From Aquirhabdus sp. (GTDB lineage Bacteria > Pseudomonadota > Gammaproteobacteria > Pseudomonadales > Moraxellaceae), in the NCBI GenBank assembly GCA_030150135.1, contig JASLGO010000110.1, positions 1 through 41,176 on the forward strand: DNA of 41,176 nucleotides. The letters are read 5' to 3'. Shown here one piece after another: positions 6,580 through 14,672 of the stretch. A program made the position numbers and the translations under genes. The first letter of the stretch is position 1. Each line of letters starts with the position of its first letter. A model generated the notes under the pieces. It was given only the letters and a program-made list of their open reading frames with translations, searched no databases and had not been told where the DNA came from.

Positions 6580-8055
6580 GTGACCCAACCAACATCACAA
6601 CCAAACAATACCGTTGCCCTCACTGCAGAACATTGGGGCCGCTGGCACAACCGCGAAGAAATCGCTGAACGCATGATTTCTATGATCGGCAAACTGTATC
6701 GCGAACACGATGTCGTTGTGACTGTATACGGACGTTCATTGGTCAATGCTTCGGTCATTCAAATTCTAAAAGAACATCGCCGCGTTCGTATGATCGCAGG
6801 TGATTTGTCTGTTGTAGACACCATGCCAGTGCTTGAAGCATTGGTTGCAGCGGGCAACTTGTCATCATGTGAAGTGGATTTAGGTAAGATTGCGCGTGAG
6901 TCACAAGAAGACAATATTGCAGCCGCAGAACTGTTGAAAAAAGCATTGGCGACATTGCCAGCACACGCAGGTATCCAAGAGCCAAGAGACGTGGTTCTAT
7001 ATGGCTTTGGTCGTATCGGTCGTATCTTGGCGCGTTTGATTATTGAACAAGCAGGCTTAGGTCGCGGTCTTCGCTTACGCGCGATTGTTGTGCGTAAGTC
7101 ATCTGAAAATGATCTGCAAAAACGTGCATCATTACTGCGTCGCGACTCTGTACATGGTCCATTCCAAGGGACTTTGGCTGTTGATGAAGAAAACGAAGCA
7201 ATCATCGCAAACGGTAACTACATCAAAGTGATCTACGCAGGTAGCCCTGCAGAAGTAGATTATTCTGTGCATGGTATTAAAGATGCACTCTTGATCGACA
7301 ACACAGGTAAATGGCGTGATGCGGAAGGCTTGTCAGTTCATTTGGGCTGTAAAGGCATCAAGCGTGTGATTCTGACTGCACCAAGTAAAGGTGAGATGAA
7401 GAACGTTGTTTACGGTGTGAACCACACTGACATTCTGGATTCTGATCCAATCATCAGTGCTGCAAGCTGTACGACTAACGCGATTACGCCAGTGTTGAAA
7501 GTCATCCATGACAAATTCGTGGTTGAAACTGGTCATGTTGAAACAGTTCACTCATTCACCAATGATCAAAACCTGACTGACAACTATCACAAAGCGGATC
7601 GCCGTGGTCGTGCTGCAACGCTGAACATGGTGATCACTGAAACTGGCGCAGCTAAAGCAGTTGCAAAAGCATTGCCAGCGCTGAAAGGCAAACTGACTGG
7701 TAACTCAGTTCGCGTTCCAACACCGAACGTTTCGCTTGCGATTCTGAACCTGACTTTAGCGACTGAAACAACCCGCGAAGAGTTGAACGAATACATGCGT
7801 CAAATTTCATTGTATTCAAATCTGCAAGGTCAGATTGACTACACCAACTCAACTGAAGTTGTTTCTTCTGACTTCATTGGTTCACGTGCTGCTGGCGTGT
7901 TTGATGCGCAAGCAACCATCGTGAGCGGCAACCATGCAACATTGTATGTATGGTACGACAATGAAGTTGGCTACAGCTGTCAAGTTCTGCGTATTGCTGA
8001 ACAAATGGCGGGTATCAACTATCCACATTTACCTGCGGAAAAAGTGACTGCTTAA
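6580..8055 (+). CDS. gap: Glyceraldehyde-3-phosphate dehydrogenase, large variant with N-terminal extension
   Basis: A 491-residue phosphorylating aldehyde dehydrogenase of the GAPDH fold. The Rossmann motif YGFGRIGRIL is at 141-150 and the catalytic ASCTTN at 295-300 with Cys297. Further on are HSFTNDQNLTDNYHKADRRG, RVPTPNVS and the C-terminal WYDNEVGYSCQVLR. The first 135 residues are an extension absent from ordinary 330-residue GAPDH; large GAPDHs of this size are known in Pseudomonas and Acinetobacter. RVPTPNVS is closer to the erythrose-4-phosphate dehydrogenase type than to RVPVPDGS of classical Gap, so substrate and cofactor preference are open. The GTG start at 6580 is chosen for AAGGA 7-8 nt upstream; a reading frame from 6511 would overlap the likely promoter. 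Confidence 0.92.
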   Translation: MTQPTSQPNNTVALTAEHWGRWHNREEIAERMISMIGKLYREHDVVVTVYGRSLVNASVIQILKEHRRVRMIAGDLSVVDTMPVLEALVAAGNLSSCEVDLGKIARESQEDNIAAAELLKKALATLPAHAGIQEPRDVVLYGFGRIGRILARLIIEQAGLGRGLRLRAIVVRKSSENDLQKRASLLRRDSVHGPFQGTLAVDEENEAIIANGNYIKVIYAGSPAEVDYSVHGIKDALLIDNTGKWRDAEGLSVHLGCKGIKRVILTAPSKGEMKNVVYGVNHTDILDSDPIISAASCTTNAITPVLKVIHDKFVVETGHVETVHSFTNDQNLTDNYHKADRRGRAATLNMVITETGAAKAVAKALPALKGKLTGNSVRVPTPNVSLAILNLTLATETTREELNEYMRQISLYSNLQGQIDYTNSTEVVSSDFIGSRAAGVFDAQATIVSGNHATLYVWYDNEVGYSCQVLRIAEQMAGINYPHLPAEKVTA

Positions 8056-8091
8056 TTCTGCAATGAAAAATCGTTGATGATGTGAAAAAAG

Positions 8092-8116
8092 CCGACATGA
8101 AAATGTCGGTTTTTTT
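8092..8116 (+). terminator. Rho-independent terminator of gap
   Basis: CCGACAT (8092-8098), GAAA tetraloop, ATGTCGG (8103-8109), then seven T. A textbook intrinsic terminator 37 bp after the gap stop. Confidence 0.93.
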
Positions 8117-8185
8117 ATGGTAGGTTTTTGAGTTGTTGACGTTTCGCTTTTAATGTTCTGTAATCACTTTAATTTGTTGTATATC

Positions 8186-8248
8186 GGGCAGGTTTGGAGC
8201 CAGCCCCTACGGTTTTAAATTTTGTAGGGGTGGGTTCTAAACCCATCC
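8186..8248. repeat. 63-bp intergenic palindromic repeat, copy 1 (family B)
   Basis: The left arm GGGCAGGTTTGGAGCCAGCC plus CCTAC and the right arm GTAGGGGTGGGTTCTAAACC plus CATCC form an imperfect hairpin around a T/A-rich 13-nt loop. An element of exactly the same length lies at 13794-13856. By eye the two match at about 46 of 63 positions, with differences concentrated in the loop. It sits between the gap terminator and trxC. Confidence 0.85.
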
Positions 8249-8294
8249 AAAGCAATCATTTTATGCAAATGATTCGATCAAAAGGAGTCCTAAA

Positions 8295-8714
8295 ATGCTA
8301 ATCGTCTGCCCAAACTGCATGACCAAAAATCGCGTCCCAGAAGAACGCTTACAAGACAATCCAACTTGTGGAAAGTGTCAACACGCCCTGTTGCCGACGC
8401 ATCCGATTGAACTCAATGATCAGAACTTCTTTCAATACGTCCAGAACACAGAGTTGCCGATCGTTGTGGATTTTTGGGCAGAGTGGTGTGGACCCTGCAA
8501 GATGATGGCGCCACAATTTAGCCAAGCTGCGCAAAAAGCGCCGCAATATCGTTTTGTCAAAGTCGATACAGAGCAGGCTCGTCAGATCAGTAGCCAGTTT
8601 AATATTCGTAGTATTCCGACAATTGCTGTCTTTAAGAATGGAAAAGAAGTTGCGCGACAAGCAGGCGCGATGCAGGCTTCTCAGTTGTTGGCATGGTTAG
8701 GGCAGGTGGCTTAG
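8295..8714 (+). CDS. trxC: Thioredoxin 2, zinc-ribbon type
   Basis: Cytoplasmic protein disulfide reductase. The 139-residue product has the TrxC layout: an N-terminal zinc ribbon with CPNC (5-8) and CGKC (25-28), then a thioredoxin domain with the redox site WCGPC (64-68). The SIPTIAVFKNG segment contains the cis-proline. TrxC is known to be linked to oxidative stress in E. coli (OxyR control); no OxyR site was identified here. AAAAGGAG lies 7 nt before the ATG. The 46-bp spacing to the DUF6868/DUF3565 pair and the VOC gene, all on the same strand, suggests a short operon up to the terminator at 9686. Confidence 0.96.
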   Translation: MLIVCPNCMTKNRVPEERLQDNPTCGKCQHALLPTHPIELNDQNFFQYVQNTELPIVVDFWAEWCGPCKMMAPQFSQAAQKAPQYRFVKVDTEQARQISSQFNIRSIPTIAVFKNGKEVARQAGAMQASQLLAWLGQVA

Positions 8715-8745
8715 TCTATCGATATTGGCGCAAAGGAAATCGATT

Positions 8746-9000
8746 ATGAACATTGAGCTTATTCGGGATTTTCTGCTTTGGTGTACAGTCATTAATTATG
8801 CGGTTCTGATGATTTGGTTCCTTGTATTTATCTATGCCTATGAATGGATGCGTCAGTTGCATGGTCGTTGGTTTCGCATGTCGGATGAGCATTTTGACAT
8901 GATTCATTATGCAGGTATGTCGCTATATAAAATTGGTATTTTGTTGCTCAATCTGATTCCTTTTATTGCGCTCACGCTTGTCGTCAGGCACGGAGGCTAA
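8746..9000 (+). CDS. DUF6868 family small membrane protein
   Basis: An 84-residue protein with two strongly hydrophobic helices (about 14-32 and 62-80) joined by a cytoplasmic or periplasmic loop carrying YEWMRQLHGRWFRMSDEHFD. The pattern, including FLLWCTVINYAVL and HYAGMSLYKIGILL, is what I recognise as DUF6868, a family of uncharacterised small inner-membrane proteins. AAAGGA lies about 8 nt before the ATG at 8746; an open frame from 8725 has no such site. Its terminal codons GGAGGCTAA contain the only plausible ribosome binding site for the DUF3565 gene that follows. Confidence 0.82.
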   Translation: MNIELIRDFLLWCTVINYAVLMIWFLVFIYAYEWMRQLHGRWFRMSDEHFDMIHYAGMSLYKIGILLLNLIPFIALTLVVRHGG

Positions 9001-9001
9001 T

Positions 9002-9208
9002 ACGGAAAAGTGTATAGTTGGCTTTCATCAAGATTCAGAAAATCATTGGGTTGCAGAACTTGAGTGTGGTCATTTTCAACATGTGCGGCATAATCCACCG
9101 TGGATAAATCGTCCTTGGGTCGTGACTGAAGATGGACGCAATACCAAGATTGGCTTCAAATTAAACTGTAAAAAATGTGATGCAGGTGCGCCTGTAGATC
9201 ATCGATAG
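9002..9208 (+). CDS. DUF3565 family small protein, probable ACG start codon
   Basis: A protein of about 68 residues of the DUF3565 family: CIVGFHQDSENHWVAELECG, HVRHNPPWINRPWVVTEDGR and a C-terminal LNCKKCDAG. The conserved histidines and cysteines suggest metal binding; function is unknown. Family members normally begin a few residues before the IVGxHQD motif. At exactly that point the frame reads ACG GAA AAG TGT (9002), with no ATG or GTG in frame. A perfect GGAGG (8992-8996) lies 5 nt upstream of the ACG. The alternatives, TTG at 8978 or 8966, lie inside the DUF6868 gene and lack a ribosome binding site. I therefore place the start at ACG 9002, while noting it could be TTG 8978 or a sequence error. 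Confidence 0.75.
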   Translation, partial: TEKCIVGFHQDSENHWVAELECGHFQHVRHNPPWINRPWVVTEDGRNTKIGFKLNCKKCDAGAPVDHR

Positions 9209-9251
9209 CAAGATTTTCGAGAGGATTTCTCCTTCAATAAGGATTGGTGCT

Positions 9252-9677
9252 ATGAAACCTAGAATTACGTTGATTACCCTTGGTGTGGATGATTTAGAGC
9301 GCGCTTTTAAGTTTTATCATGAAGGTCTGGGTTTGCCGAGTGATGGTATCGTGGGTCGGGAATTTGAGCATGGTGCAGTTGCATTTTTTGACTTACAAGT
9401 TGGATTAAAACTTGCACTTTGGCCGCGTAAAAGTTTATCTCATGATTCTGGCTTGGCGCTGAGTCAGCCAAGTGCAACCGAGTTAAGCATAGGACACAAT
9501 GTTGCATCTAAAGCGGAGGTTGATGCGGTGATGGCGCAGGCAAAGCATGCTGGTGCAGTGATCGTGAAGCCTGCTCAAGATACATTTTGGGGTGGTTATG
9601 CAGGATATTTCCAAGATCCAGATCAACATGTCTGGGAGGTGGCTTGGAATCCGCAATGGCAATTTCCTGATGATTAA
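9252..9677 (+). CDS. VOC (glyoxalase/bleomycin resistance) fold protein
   Basis: A 141-residue protein with the vicinal-oxygen-chelate layout of two beta-alpha-beta-beta-beta modules. The first, LITLGVDDLERAFKFYHEGL, is at 7-26; the second runs from about 70 to the end and includes GYAGYFQDPDQHVWEVAWNP with the usual metal-ligand glutamate in VWEVAW. Members include lactoylglutathione lyases, dioxygenases and resistance proteins, so the substrate cannot be named. AAGGA lies about 8 nt before the ATG. It is the last gene before a strong terminator. Confidence 0.85.
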   Translation: MKPRITLITLGVDDLERAFKFYHEGLGLPSDGIVGREFEHGAVAFFDLQVGLKLALWPRKSLSHDSGLALSQPSATELSIGHNVASKAEVDAVMAQAKHAGAVIVKPAQDTFWGGYAGYFQDPDQHVWEVAWNPQWQFPDD

Positions 9678-9685
9678 TTGAGCCT

Positions 9686-9727
9686 CAGCGCAACGTTAGA
9701 AATCGATTTAACGTTGCGCTGGGTTTT
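9686..9727 (+). terminator. Rho-independent terminator after the VOC gene
   Basis: A 13-bp perfect stem, CAGCGCAACGTTA (9686-9698) with TAACGTTGCGCTG (9709-9721), 10-nt loop, followed by GGTTTTT. It separates the plus-strand group from the convergent dapC gene. Confidence 0.93.
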
Positions 9728-9736
9728 TAGTCGTTC

Positions 9737-10915
9737 TTACAATTTTTTCAATCGCGCGACAGCATCCTTACAGTTTTCCATATCTGCAACCAGAGCCATT
9801 CGCACATGGTTTAAGCCGGGGTTGATGCCGTTGGCTTCACGCGATAAATAGCGTCCAGGTAGAACGGTAATATTTTGTTCCGCATATAAACGTCGTGCAA
9901 ATGCTTCATCATCATCAACAGGTAACCAGAAATAAAAACCTGCATCTGGTTTTTTGAACGCAAATTTATTGCCTAATTCATTCACAAATAAGTCAAATTT
10001 TTGACGGTATAAAACTCGATTCTGCTCAACATGTTCTTCATCTCCCCATGCAACCGCTGAGGCAAATTGATGCTGAACGGGCATTGCTGAGCCATGATAG
10101 GTACGATAGAGCAAGTATGGCGCGAGTAGTTTGGCGTCGCCCGCAACGAAACCAGAACGCAATCCCGGTAAATTTGAGCGCTTGGACAATGAATGAAAAA
10201 CGATGCAGTTTTTGTAATCATGTCGACCCATTGCTGCGCAAACTTCAAGTAAGCCGACTGGTGCAACGTCGAAATAAAGCTCGGAATAGCATTCATCGGA
10301 TGCAATGGTGAAGCCATAAGCATCAGACAGTTCAATGAGTTTTTTGAGCTTGTCCGCAGGCATGACTGCGCCAGTTGGATTGCCGGGCGAGCAGATGAAA
10401 ACCAGTTGGGTATTGGCCCAGACCGATTCGGGAATGGCATCCCAATCACCAAGATAATTGTTTTCAGCCGTACAATTAACAAAATAAGGCGAAGCACCTG
10501 CTAGAAAAGCGGCACCTTCATAAATCTGATAAAACGGATTCGGCATCACCACAAATGGTTGCGGCTTATTTTTTGCAGGTTTGACAACCGCTTGTACAAA
10601 CGAAAAAATTGCTTCACGCGTACCATTCACAGGTAGAACCTGAGTTTCAGGGTTAACCTGTTGCAGGTGAAAACGCTGAATCAACCAGTTTGCAATCGCT
10701 TGTCTAAGCGTCGGCAAACCTTTGGTTGTTGGATAGCTCGATAGGTGTTTGAGATTATCGACTAAGGCTTGTTTGACGAACTCAGGTGATTCGTGGCGTG
10801 GCTCGCCAATCGACAAGGCAATATTCGCAAGATCCTTTGGTGGCGTCAGATCGCTAAACAAGCGCGCCAATTTCTCAAAAGGATACGGATGCAGGCTAGC
10901 TAGATGTTCGTTCAT
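9737..10915 (-). CDS. dapC: N-succinyldiaminopimelate aminotransferase
   Basis: PLP-dependent class I/II aminotransferase of the lysine and meso-diaminopimelate pathway, converting N-succinyl-2-amino-6-ketopimelate with glutamate. The 392-residue protein begins LHPYPFEKLARLF, typical of DapC. It shows SIGEPRHESPEFV near the N terminus, the SPGNPTG turn (176-182), DECYSELYFD, and the PLP lysine in HSLSKRSNLPGLRSGF (Lys245). The location directly after glnD supports DapC over other aminotransferases, since glnD-dapC adjacency is common in Pseudomonas and relatives. The ATG at 10915 has AGG about 8 nt upstream. The 67-bp spacing to glnD suggests cotranscription. Confidence 0.93.
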   Translation of the reverse strand: MNEHLASLHPYPFEKLARLFSDLTPPKDLANIALSIGEPRHESPEFVKQALVDNLKHLSSYPTTKGLPTLRQAIANWLIQRFHLQQVNPETQVLPVNGTREAIFSFVQAVVKPAKNKPQPFVVMPNPFYQIYEGAAFLAGASPYFVNCTAENNYLGDWDAIPESVWANTQLVFICSPGNPTGAVMPADKLKKLIELSDAYGFTIASDECYSELYFDVAPVGLLEVCAAMGRHDYKNCIVFHSLSKRSNLPGLRSGFVAGDAKLLAPYLLYRTYHGSAMPVQHQFASAVAWGDEEHVEQNRVLYRQKFDLFVNELGNKFAFKKPDAGFYFWLPVDDDEAFARRLYAEQNITVLPGRYLSREANGINPGLNHVRMALVADMENCKDAVARLKKL

Positions 10916-10982
10916 GGGATTACCTGCTCATGTGTTGTTTCATATATCGCTTCGTACAGTATATCAATGCTGATTCAATCCA

Positions 10983-13661
10983 TCAGCTTGGATTTTGTGC
11001 ATCGAGTTCTTGCATGAGCAGCTCTCCGAGTTCTTGAGCTGCATCATTGTCGAGTGGTTTGCCTTGCGCATCGGTAATAAAAAAGACGTCTTCGGCACGT
11101 TCACCTAAGGTGGCAATTCGGGCAGTTTTAATGTCGATATTTTGTTTCGAAAATAACGCACCGATTTGTGCTAATAACCCTGGTCGATCCAGCGAAATCA
11201 CTTCAACGACATTATATTGATGCACAATATCTAATTTAATATTCACTTCACTGGGCACATTAAAGTGGCGCAACTGGCGAGGAATACGACGTTGTGCGAG
11301 ATTCTGTGCTTTATTTGGGTTTGCCAAAACATCCTTCAAGCGCGCAATTACTTCATCGCGACGAGATTGATCTGTGAGCAATGTGCCATGACGATCAAGC
11401 ACGATATAGGTGTCGAGTGAAAAACCTGTTTTAGCCGTGATGATTCGTGCATCTTGGACGTTGAGATCCATCTGGTCAAATACTGCAACCGTTGATGCAA
11501 ATAGATTGGTCAAATCATGCGTATACACAAAGATCTGAACCGCATCTTGATTGAGTTCACGATGTTCACGCATTTGGACTAACGGTGTTTCGTGTCCATG
11601 TAAAAGGATTTCACGCGTATGCCAAGCGACCTCAGATGGGCGTTCACGTAAGAAATATTCATCACCAAGTTCGCGCCAGATATTCTCAACGGCATCTTGA
11701 TAAAAAGCACCTGCAAGCAAGTCTGAAGCTTGTTGTTTGGTGTCATCAATCCAAGATTGACGATCAATCGGGTTGTCCAAACCTGAGCGCAAAACACGGC
11801 GAGTATGATTGTACAATTGACGCAAGAGCGATGCGCGCCATGTGTTCCAAAGCGTTGGATTGGTCGCGTTAATATCTGCAACGGTTAGAACATACAGATA
11901 ATTCAAATGCACCATGTCGCCGACTTTTTGTGCGAAATCAAGCACGATATCTGGATCTGAAATATCTTTCTTTTGTGCAGTGAGTGACATCAACAGATGG
12001 TTACGCGTGAGCCAACTGACGATATTTGCTTCACGTTGTGTCAGACCATGAGCTAAACAAAAGACGTTGGCATCTTCTGCGCCGAGTTCACTGTGATCAC
12101 CACCACGACCTTTGGCGATGTCATGGAACAGTGCAGCTAAATAAATAATGTCTTTACGATCTAAACGGTTGTAAATAAAACTGACAACAGGGAAGGTTTC
12201 TTCAAACTCGGGACTACCGAAACGTTGCAGATTACGCAACAAAATCAGCGTATGCATATCGACCGTGTAAATGTGGAATAAGTCGTATTGCATCAGACCA
12301 ATAATCTGACCAAACGCAGGCAAATACCGACCTAAAACGCCATAACGTTTCATCGCTTGGAATGTTTCATACAAGTGATGGCGACCACGAATAATCGCCA
12401 TAAAAAGTGCTTTATGGGTTGGATTCTGGCGGAAGTTTTCGTCGATGCCATTTGCGGCAAGCATGAGTAAACGCAAAGTTCGCGCACGGATGCCAGTTAC
12501 ATCTTCACGAGATGCCATGAAGAAAAATAATTCAAGAATGGCACTTGGCGTTTCTGAAAATACGCGATGATGACGCACAGAGATTTTCTGATTGACCAGC
12601 TCAAAACGTTCATTGAGTGGTGTCACATGCGGTGGTGATAATTCAGGGAGCTTTGGCTCAATGGCTGTTTCAAAGAAATAGGCGAGTAGCATTTCATTGA
12701 ACGTCGAAACACGCATCGCTGCTCGATAATAATCACGCATGAAGCGTTCAATAATGGCGTTGTGATGATCATTTGCATCTGCGGTGTAATGCATGCGCTC
12801 TGCAACGGTACGCTGATAATCGAACAAAAGGCGATTTTCATTACGTCCAGTAATGCGGTGTAAGTGATGGCGAATCAACCATAAAATATCTTCGCAAGCT
12901 TCAAGTTCGTTGTATTCAAACTCGCTGATAAAACCTAAATGAACTAAGTCATATAGACGCACAACACGATAATAGCGTTTGGCAATCCAGCCGACTTGAT
13001 TGATGTCGCGTAGACCACCGGGAGCATTTTTAATATCAGGTTCAAGGTTGTATTCGGTATTATGATGTTGTGCATGGCGAGCGTTTTGTTCAGCCATTTT
13101 TTGTGTATAAAAATCAAAGTCCGTCCATGTCTCAGAAACAATGCGACGAGGCAATAAACTCAATGATTTATCGCCATAAATCAAGCGTGACTCAACGAGA
13201 CTGGTGGCAACCGTCATATCTTGCGCAGCTTCAATACACTCGGCAACGGTACGCACACTAACGCCCGGCTCAAGCCCTGCATCCCACAAATTTGAGACAA
13301 ATTGAGACACTTGTTCTTCTTGTTCTGGTGTTAATTGCTGATGACTGAGAATCATCACATCGACATCGGATTTTGGCAGTAACTCACCGCGCCCATAACC
13401 GCCAACTGCGATCAACGCGATCCCTTCATTGGATAATCCTTGAAGCTGCCATAAATGAAGTAATGCATCGTCAATCGCATGTGTTCGCGCGTGCACAATC
13501 TTACGAATAGATTCTCCAGCTTCTAATCGTGCATCCAGCTGCTGCTCAAGTTTTTTGCGCCATTCGATTAATCCTCGTACATTCGAGTTTTGTGCAAGAA
13601 CTTCAGCAAGCGTAGGGAGTTCCGTAGATGAGGAATCTTGTGGGGCGAGGAGAGCAGACAT
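10983..13661 (-). CDS. glnD: Bifunctional PII uridylyltransferase / uridylyl-removing enzyme
   Basis: The nitrogen sensor that uridylylates PII proteins when glutamine is low and deuridylylates them when it is high. The 892-residue product matches E. coli GlnD (890). Domains in order: a nucleotidyltransferase with GGYGRGELLPKSDVD (87-101), a helical linker, an HD domain with ALFHDIAKGRGGDHSELG (uridylyl-removing site), and two C-terminal ACT domains that sense glutamine. The last of these contains VISLDRPGLLAQIGALF. I start at the ATG at 13661; a TTG-started frame from 13709 would add 16 residues with no ribosome binding site. It is transcribed in the same direction as map, but a terminator and a repeat lie between them. 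Confidence 0.97.
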   Translation of the reverse strand: MSALLAPQDSSSTELPTLAEVLAQNSNVRGLIEWRKKLEQQLDARLEAGESIRKIVHARTHAIDDALLHLWQLQGLSNEGIALIAVGGYGRGELLPKSDVDVMILSHQQLTPEQEEQVSQFVSNLWDAGLEPGVSVRTVAECIEAAQDMTVATSLVESRLIYGDKSLSLLPRRIVSETWTDFDFYTQKMAEQNARHAQHHNTEYNLEPDIKNAPGGLRDINQVGWIAKRYYRVVRLYDLVHLGFISEFEYNELEACEDILWLIRHHLHRITGRNENRLLFDYQRTVAERMHYTADANDHHNAIIERFMRDYYRAAMRVSTFNEMLLAYFFETAIEPKLPELSPPHVTPLNERFELVNQKISVRHHRVFSETPSAILELFFFMASREDVTGIRARTLRLLMLAANGIDENFRQNPTHKALFMAIIRGRHHLYETFQAMKRYGVLGRYLPAFGQIIGLMQYDLFHIYTVDMHTLILLRNLQRFGSPEFEETFPVVSFIYNRLDRKDIIYLAALFHDIAKGRGGDHSELGAEDANVFCLAHGLTQREANIVSWLTRNHLLMSLTAQKKDISDPDIVLDFAQKVGDMVHLNYLYVLTVADINATNPTLWNTWRASLLRQLYNHTRRVLRSGLDNPIDRQSWIDDTKQQASDLLAGAFYQDAVENIWRELGDEYFLRERPSEVAWHTREILLHGHETPLVQMREHRELNQDAVQIFVYTHDLTNLFASTVAVFDQMDLNVQDARIITAKTGFSLDTYIVLDRHGTLLTDQSRRDEVIARLKDVLANPNKAQNLAQRRIPRQLRHFNVPSEVNIKLDIVHQYNVVEVISLDRPGLLAQIGALFSKQNIDIKTARIATLGERAEDVFFITDAQGKPLDNDAAQELGELLMQELDAQNPS

Positions 13662-13741
13662 AAGACGAAATCTCTCAAGACGATGGGCGAGGGGTAATAT
13701 AAAGCTCAATCATAACAGGAACTACAGGGTCATCAACGTAA

Positions 13742-13767
13742 AAAAGACCCTGTTTATAGGGTCTTTT
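13742..13767 (-). terminator. Rho-independent terminator of map
   Basis: AAAAGACCCT (13742-13751) and AGGGTCTTTT (13758-13767) form a 10-bp stem around a 6-nt loop. On the minus strand the stem is followed by a T-run, so it should terminate map transcripts before glnD. It may act in both directions. Confidence 0.88.
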
Positions 13768-13793
13768 CTGAGAATTTTGGGGTGATGTGAATA

Positions 13794-13856
13794 GGGTAGG
13801 TTTAGAACCTGCCCCTACAGTCAATTTCCTTGTAGGGGCGGGTTCCAAACCCGCCC
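13794..13856. repeat. 63-bp intergenic palindromic repeat, copy 2 (family B)
   Basis: Second copy of the element at 8186-8248. The left arm is GGGTAGGTTTAGAACCTGCC plus CCTAC and the right arm GTAGGGGCGGGTTCCAAACC plus CGCCC, with a 13-nt loop of unrelated sequence. It lies between the map stop codon and its terminator, so it is transcribed in the map 3' untranslated region. Confidence 0.85.
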
Positions 13857-13868
13857 TAATTCGCCAAA

Positions 13869-14672
13869 TCAAATGTTAAATCGTGACAAATCCTCATTTG
13901 GACGCGCAGTCAGAATTTCAATGCCAGTCTCTGTGACAAGCAGCGTATGTTCATATTGCGCAGACAATTTGCGATCCTTGGTAATCACTGTCCAACCGTC
14001 ATTCAAAAGCGTGGTCTGCCAAACACCTGCATTGACCATTGGTTCAATGGTAAAGGTCATCCCAGCTTCCAGTTTCATGCCAGTGTTTTTCTTACCATAA
14101 TGCAGAATTTGTGGGTCTTCGTGGAACACACGTCCCAAACCATGACCGCAATATTCACGCACTACGCTAAAACGCTGGCTTTCTACATAGCTTTGAATTG
14201 CCGCGCCAATATCACCAACATAAGAGCCGTGTTTAACGGTTTGCATGCCACGATACATCGCTTCTTGTGCAACAGCGCTTAAACGCTTTGCCAAAATCGA
14301 AGGTTCGCCAATGAAAAACATTTCGCTGGTATCACCGTGAAAACCATCTTTAATGACAGTCACATCGATGTTAATAATATCGCCGTTTTTCAACACTTTG
14401 TCGTCGCTAGGAATACCGTGACAAACGACATGATTGACGGAAGTACAAATACTTTTTGGGAAACCGCGATAGTTGAGTGGTGCAGGAATTGCACCTTGCA
14501 CATTGACAATATAGTCATGGCAAATGCGATCCAATTCGCCCGTTGTTACGCCAGCTTTGACATAGGGCGCAATCATACCGAGGACTTCAGCAGCGAGCTT
14601 GCCAGCCACGCGCATTTTTTCAATATCTTCGGCTGATTTGATCAGTGAATGAGGTTGAATAAAACTGTTCAT
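13869..14672 (-). CDS. map: Methionine aminopeptidase, type I
   Basis: Removes the initiator methionine from nascent proteins at the ribosome. The 267-residue pita-bread-fold enzyme shows the full dinuclear metal set: Asp in NIDVTVIKDGFHGDTS (two aspartates), His in EYCGHGLGR, Glu in FTIEPM and Glu in QYEHTLLVTE. The substrate-side CHGIPSDDKVLKNGDI is also typical. The start is the ATG at 14672. The gene is divergent from rpsB, the same arrangement as in E. coli, so the 338-bp gap should hold divergent promoters. A terminator at 13742-13767 ends its transcript. Confidence 0.97.
   Translation of the reverse strand: MNSFIQPHSLIKSAEDIEKMRVAGKLAAEVLGMIAPYVKAGVTTGELDRICHDYIVNVQGAIPAPLNYRGFPKSICTSVNHVVCHGIPSDDKVLKNGDIINIDVTVIKDGFHGDTSEMFFIGEPSILAKRLSAVAQEAMYRGMQTVKHGSYVGDIGAAIQSYVESQRFSVVREYCGHGLGRVFHEDPQILHYGKKNTGMKLEAGMTFTIEPMVNAGVWQTTLLNDGWTVITKDRKLSAQYEHTLLVTETGIEILTARPNEDLSRFNI

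Noticed and set aside
6759..7205. 148-codon open frame antisense to gap
   Set aside because: Shadow of a strongly coding gene, basic low-complexity translation and no family resemblance.
8746..9208. DUF6868/DUF3565 overlap as a toxin-antitoxin module
   Set aside because: Both resemble widely distributed uncharacterised families; nothing in the motifs suggests a toxin, and the first has two membrane helices without typical toxin features.
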